Source of the DNA: an uncultured Bacteroidales bacterium
GTDB taxonomy: Bacteria > Bacteroidota > Bacteroidia > Bacteroidales > Paludibacteraceae
NCBI GenBank assembly: GCA_937916355.1
Contig: CALFTM010000036.1
Span: 1-8,079 of the forward strand
DNA length: 8,079 nt
Direction: 5' to 3'
Shown: positions 6,081 through 8,079 of the stretch, in pieces
Layout: every line of letters starts with the position of its first letter
How positions within the stretch are numbered: the first letter of the stretch is position 1
Position numbers and translations under genes: made by a program
Notes under the pieces: model-generated
Told to the model about the DNA's origin: nothing
Seen by the model: only the letters and a program-made list of their open reading frames with translations
Databases searched by the model: none

Positions 6081-6270
6081 TCAAGCACATCCTGATTCCT
6101 AATTATAGAAATAGCCAAACTTTACAAATTCCCACAACTGCAAATATCATACAAAAAACCTATTGCACCTAATACTTTTTTAACATATATTTTGCAAAAT
6201 TCAAACAAGACATCTGCATACGACAGAACCTTTCGATATCAGAATCAGACAGATTTACAGAAGCTGCCAT

Positions 6271-6304
6271 AACAAAAAAAGGCCGTCCTTAACACAGAAC
6301 GGCC
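6271..6304 (-). terminator. Rho-independent terminator of the HerA-like gene
   Basis: GGCCGT (6281-6286) and ACGGCC (6299-6304) make a GC-rich 6-bp stem with a 12-base loop, 7 bp after the stop codon of the minus-strand helicase gene. On the minus strand the stem is followed by TTTTTTTGTT. Position, stem and T run agree, and they separate this gene's transcript from the downstream mannanase gene. Confidence 0.9.
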
Positions 6305-6311
6305 CTCAAAT

Positions 6312-7793
6312 TTATCTCTTCTTAGTAAGTTTGTTAATCAACGCGGTACCGAGCGAGCGTCCCACAGACGTAAGCACCTTTGCGGCAAGGTTCCACAAAG
6401 GCGAAGAAGCTTTTGCAGACGACTTAGAAGAACTTTTCTTTGATGTTCTACTAACTTTTTCCTCCTTCTCTCTTTTCTTCTCCTCTTCCAATCTCTCCTC
6501 CTCTCTTTTACGCCTTGCCTCTTCCTCCTGCAAAATTTCATAAGCGGATTCTCGGTCTCTAACCTTTTCGTAAACACCATAGAGAGCGGAGCTTTCGATA
6601 GCCTCTTTTCTCTCTTCGGCGGTCAAAGGTCCGATTTGCCCCTGCGGACAAAGCATCTTAGCTCGCTCCACCACAGACGGCGCACCTTTTTCGTCAAGGA
6701 AAGAGATTAGCGCCTCGCCGGTCTCAAGCTCAAGTATAGCCGCCTCCGTGTCAAACGAATCATTTTTCCTGAAAGTCTGAGAAACAGCCTTCACCGCCTT
6801 CTGGTCCTTTGGAGTGAAAGCCCTGAGCGCGTGCTGCACCTTGTTGCCCAGCTGACCCAAAATATCCTCCGGAATATCCATCGGGTTCTGGGTTATGAAA
6901 TAGACGCCGACACCCTTGGAGCGGATAAGTCGCACCACCTTTTCAATCTGCTCCATCAAGACCTTGGACGCATCGTCAAAAAGCAGATGAGCCTCGTCAA
7001 AAAAGAAAATAAACTTAGGCTTATCCATATCACCAACCTCCGGCAATTTGCTATACAGAGAAGTCAGCAGCCACATAAGGAAAGCCGAATAAAGTTTCGG
7101 GCTATTGTACAATTTATCAGCGGCAAGAATATTTACAACACCTTTGCCGCCGTCCATCTGGATAAAGTCCATTACATCAAACGCAGGCTCGCCAAAGAAG
7201 AGGTCGCCGCCCTGCCCTTCGAGCGCCAGCAAGTTCCTCTGAATAGCTCCAACAGACGCCGAAGATATATTTCCGTAGTCCGTCTGAAACTCCTTCGCAT
7301 TCTGACCTACAAAATTCAGCATAGAGCGCAAATCCTTCAGGTCAATCAGAGGCATGCCTTTGTCTTCCGCGATTCGGAACACCGCATTCAGCACCCCCTC
7401 CTGCGTGTCGGTCAGATCCATAATTCTGGAAAACAGAATAACGCCGAACTCCTTCACAGAGACCCTTAGCGGATGCCCCTGCTCTCCGTAAACGTCAAAA
7501 AAGCGAGCCGGGAAAGGCTGAAAATCAAACTGAACGCCAAACTCATTCTGACGCTTTTCTATAAACTTAGTCAGTTCGCCCTTTTTATATATACCAGAAA
7601 GGTCACCCTTCATATCGGCCATAAAGCAAGGCACGCAGAGCTCGCTGAAAGACTCCGCCAGCACCTGCAAAGAGACAGTCTTGCCAGTACCGGTAGCGCC
7701 GGCAATCAGACCGTGGCGGTTAGCCATCTTAGGCACAACAAACAACGGCTTGTCCGAATGCGCCACATATAAACGTTTTTCGCTATCTAACAT
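6312..7793 (-). CDS. HerA/YjgR-type (DUF853) P-loop ATPase, putative DNA helicase/translocase
   Basis: This 493-residue cytoplasmic protein is predicted to hydrolyse ATP and probably to act on DNA as a ring-forming HerA/FtsK-like motor. Seen: Walker A G-A-T-G-T-G-K-T (32-39) after H-G-L-I-A; M-A-D-M-K-G-D-L-S-G (58-67), a family landmark; Walker B F-I-F-F-F-D-E-A-H (Asp266, Glu267); T-Q-N-P (301-304) as sensor-like motif; and Arg324 in H-A-L-R-A-F-T-P, a candidate arginine finger. Residues about 420-447 are a Glu/Lys/Arg-rich predicted coiled coil, 448-463 are Ser/Lys-rich, and the last about 27 residues form a basic amphipathic end resembling that of E. coli YjgR. Length fits the family (about 500). 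The start at 7793 places Walker A at the usual distance, and no Shine-Dalgarno is seen. It has its own promoter and terminator, so it is monocistronic. No NurA-like nuclease is adjacent; the physiological role of this family is poorly known. Confidence 0.93.
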   Translation of the reverse strand: MLDSEKRLYVAHSDKPLFVVPKMANRHGLIAGATGTGKTVSLQVLAESFSELCVPCFMADMKGDLSGIYKKGELTKFIEKRQNEFGVQFDFQPFPARFFDVYGEQGHPLRVSVKEFGVILFSRIMDLTDTQEGVLNAVFRIAEDKGMPLIDLKDLRSMLNFVGQNAKEFQTDYGNISSASVGAIQRNLLALEGQGGDLFFGEPAFDVMDFIQMDGGKGVVNILAADKLYNSPKLYSAFLMWLLTSLYSKLPEVGDMDKPKFIFFFDEAHLLFDDASKVLMEQIEKVVRLIRSKGVGVYFITQNPMDIPEDILGQLGNKVQHALRAFTPKDQKAVKAVSQTFRKNDSFDTEAAILELETGEALISFLDEKGAPSVVERAKMLCPQGQIGPLTAEERKEAIESSALYGVYEKVRDRESAYEILQEEEARRKREEERLEEEKKREKEEKVSRTSKKSSSKSSAKASSPLWNLAAKVLTSVGRSLGTALINKLTKKR

Positions 7794-7878
7794 AAGAAGC
7801 AGATTATTTTTTTGTTAAACAAATAAAGAGAAGCCGCCAAATTCAGTCCGAATCAAAATCACAAGCCCCTCAAAACCG

Positions 7879-7909
7879 CAAAGTTAAGAAAATAACCCGC
7901 ACAACCAAA
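7879..7909 (-). promoter_or_regulatory. Bacteroidota-type promoter of the HerA-like gene
   Basis: On the minus strand TTTG (plus-strand 7906-7909), a 19-bp spacer and TAACTTTG (plus-strand 7879-7886) match the -33/-7 consensus TTTG...TAnnTTTG of Bacteroidota housekeeping sigma exactly. It lies 86 bp before the ATG at 7793, giving a leader of about 80 bases. This is the best promoter in the window and supports the phylum call. Confidence 0.75.
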
Positions 7910-7933
7910 ACAATTCGGTTATCTGCACATAAG

Positions 7934-7977
7934 ATTTTTCAACACTTCTGAAAAATAGTTAACTATCAAGCGGATAG
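7934..7977. repeat. Cluster of overlapping inverted repeats upstream of the HerA-like promoter
   Basis: Three inverted repeats abut or overlap: ATTTTTCA (7934-7941) with TGAAAAAT (7949-7956); a perfect 12-bp palindrome ATAGTTAACTAT (7955-7966); and CTATC (7963-7967) with GATAG (7973-7977). The cluster starts about 25 bp upstream of the -33 element of the helicase promoter, a position where a regulator could bind. The stems are AT-rich, so chance is possible. The rest of 7978-8079 shows no gene or RNA. Confidence 0.4.
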
Positions 7978-8079
7978 AGTTGTATTGGGAAAATATTTTG
8001 CCGCGGAGCAAGCATAAAGTACAGTTCCACGCTTGTTTGTCTTGAATAGATCTTTATAGTTTCAATTAAGTCTAAAATC

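Larger units (their letters stand above)
5828..6270. other. AT-rich intergenic region and long leader of the mannanase gene
   Basis: No credible gene was found in these 443 bp; a 23-codon plus-strand ORF (6031-6102) has nothing to support it. The region is clearly richer in A and T than the flanking genes. What it does hold is reported separately: one candidate minus-strand promoter (6051-6080), a 13-bp palindrome (5972-5984) and a short hairpin followed by a T run on the minus strand (5877-5897). If that promoter is right, the mannanase transcript has a leader of roughly 215 bases. No tRNA or recognisable riboswitch was seen. Confidence 0.6.

Noticed and set aside
6031..6102. 23-codon plus-strand ORF in the mannanase upstream region
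   Set aside because: It has no ribosome site or exact promoter, no hydrophobic or recognisable pattern, and is of a length expected by chance.
6831..7469. 212-codon plus-strand open frame opposite the HerA-like gene
   Set aside because: It is antisense to the ATPase core, including Walker B, is rich in His/Arg/Gln as shadows often are, and has no family motif.
1..8079. CRISPR array, insertion sequence, tRNA or rRNA
   Set aside because: No regularly spaced direct repeats, transposase motifs, terminal inverted repeats or tRNA cloverleaf sequences were seen on either strand.

Overview
The window looks like a Bacteroidota (Bacteroidales-type) chromosome segment. Three things support this. The large secreted glycosidase ends in a type IX secretion (Por) sorting domain. 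The helicase gene is preceded by an exact Bacteroidota-style promoter (TTTG, 19 bp, TAACTTTG). The start codons lack Shine-Dalgarno sequences and sit in A/T-rich leaders. Genus cannot be assigned from the sequence alone.

Left part, plus strand (1-2589): the 3' end of a DUF1703-type protein carrying a PD-(D/E)XK nuclease-like domain; then a single-domain GH5 subfamily 2-like endoglucanase with no signal peptide; then a signal-peptide-bearing alkaline phosphatase of the PhoA superfamily. Gaps are 82 and 72 bp with no convincing terminator, so co-transcription of the last two is possible but not shown.

Centre, minus strand (2699-5827): a 1042-residue secreted multi-domain mannan-degrading enzyme. 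Its order is signal peptide, CBM35/6-like module, GH26 mannanase, acidic linker, second CBM35/6-like module, GH5 subfamily 8-like mannanase, T9SS C-terminal domain. A terminator hairpin (2641-2680) lies in the convergent gap between it and the phosphatase. Upstream is a 443-bp AT-rich region with one candidate promoter, a 13-bp palindrome and a small hairpin followed by a T run on the transcribed strand.

Right part, minus strand (6312-7793): a HerA/YjgR-type (DUF853) P-loop ATPase with its own promoter and a strong terminator, so it is a stand-alone unit unrelated to the glycan genes. The last 286 bp holds its promoter and a cluster of overlapping inverted repeats, with no gene visible.

The GH5_2 endoglucanase and the GH26/GH5_8 enzyme together suggest use of plant beta-glucans and (gluco/galacto)mannans. 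The window has no SusC/SusD pair, sensor or transporter, so this is not a canonical polysaccharide utilization locus as seen. I found no convincing evidence for a wholly new system. The points most worth a second look are the two-mannanase sorting-tagged polypeptide and its leader region, and the leaderless endoglucanase.
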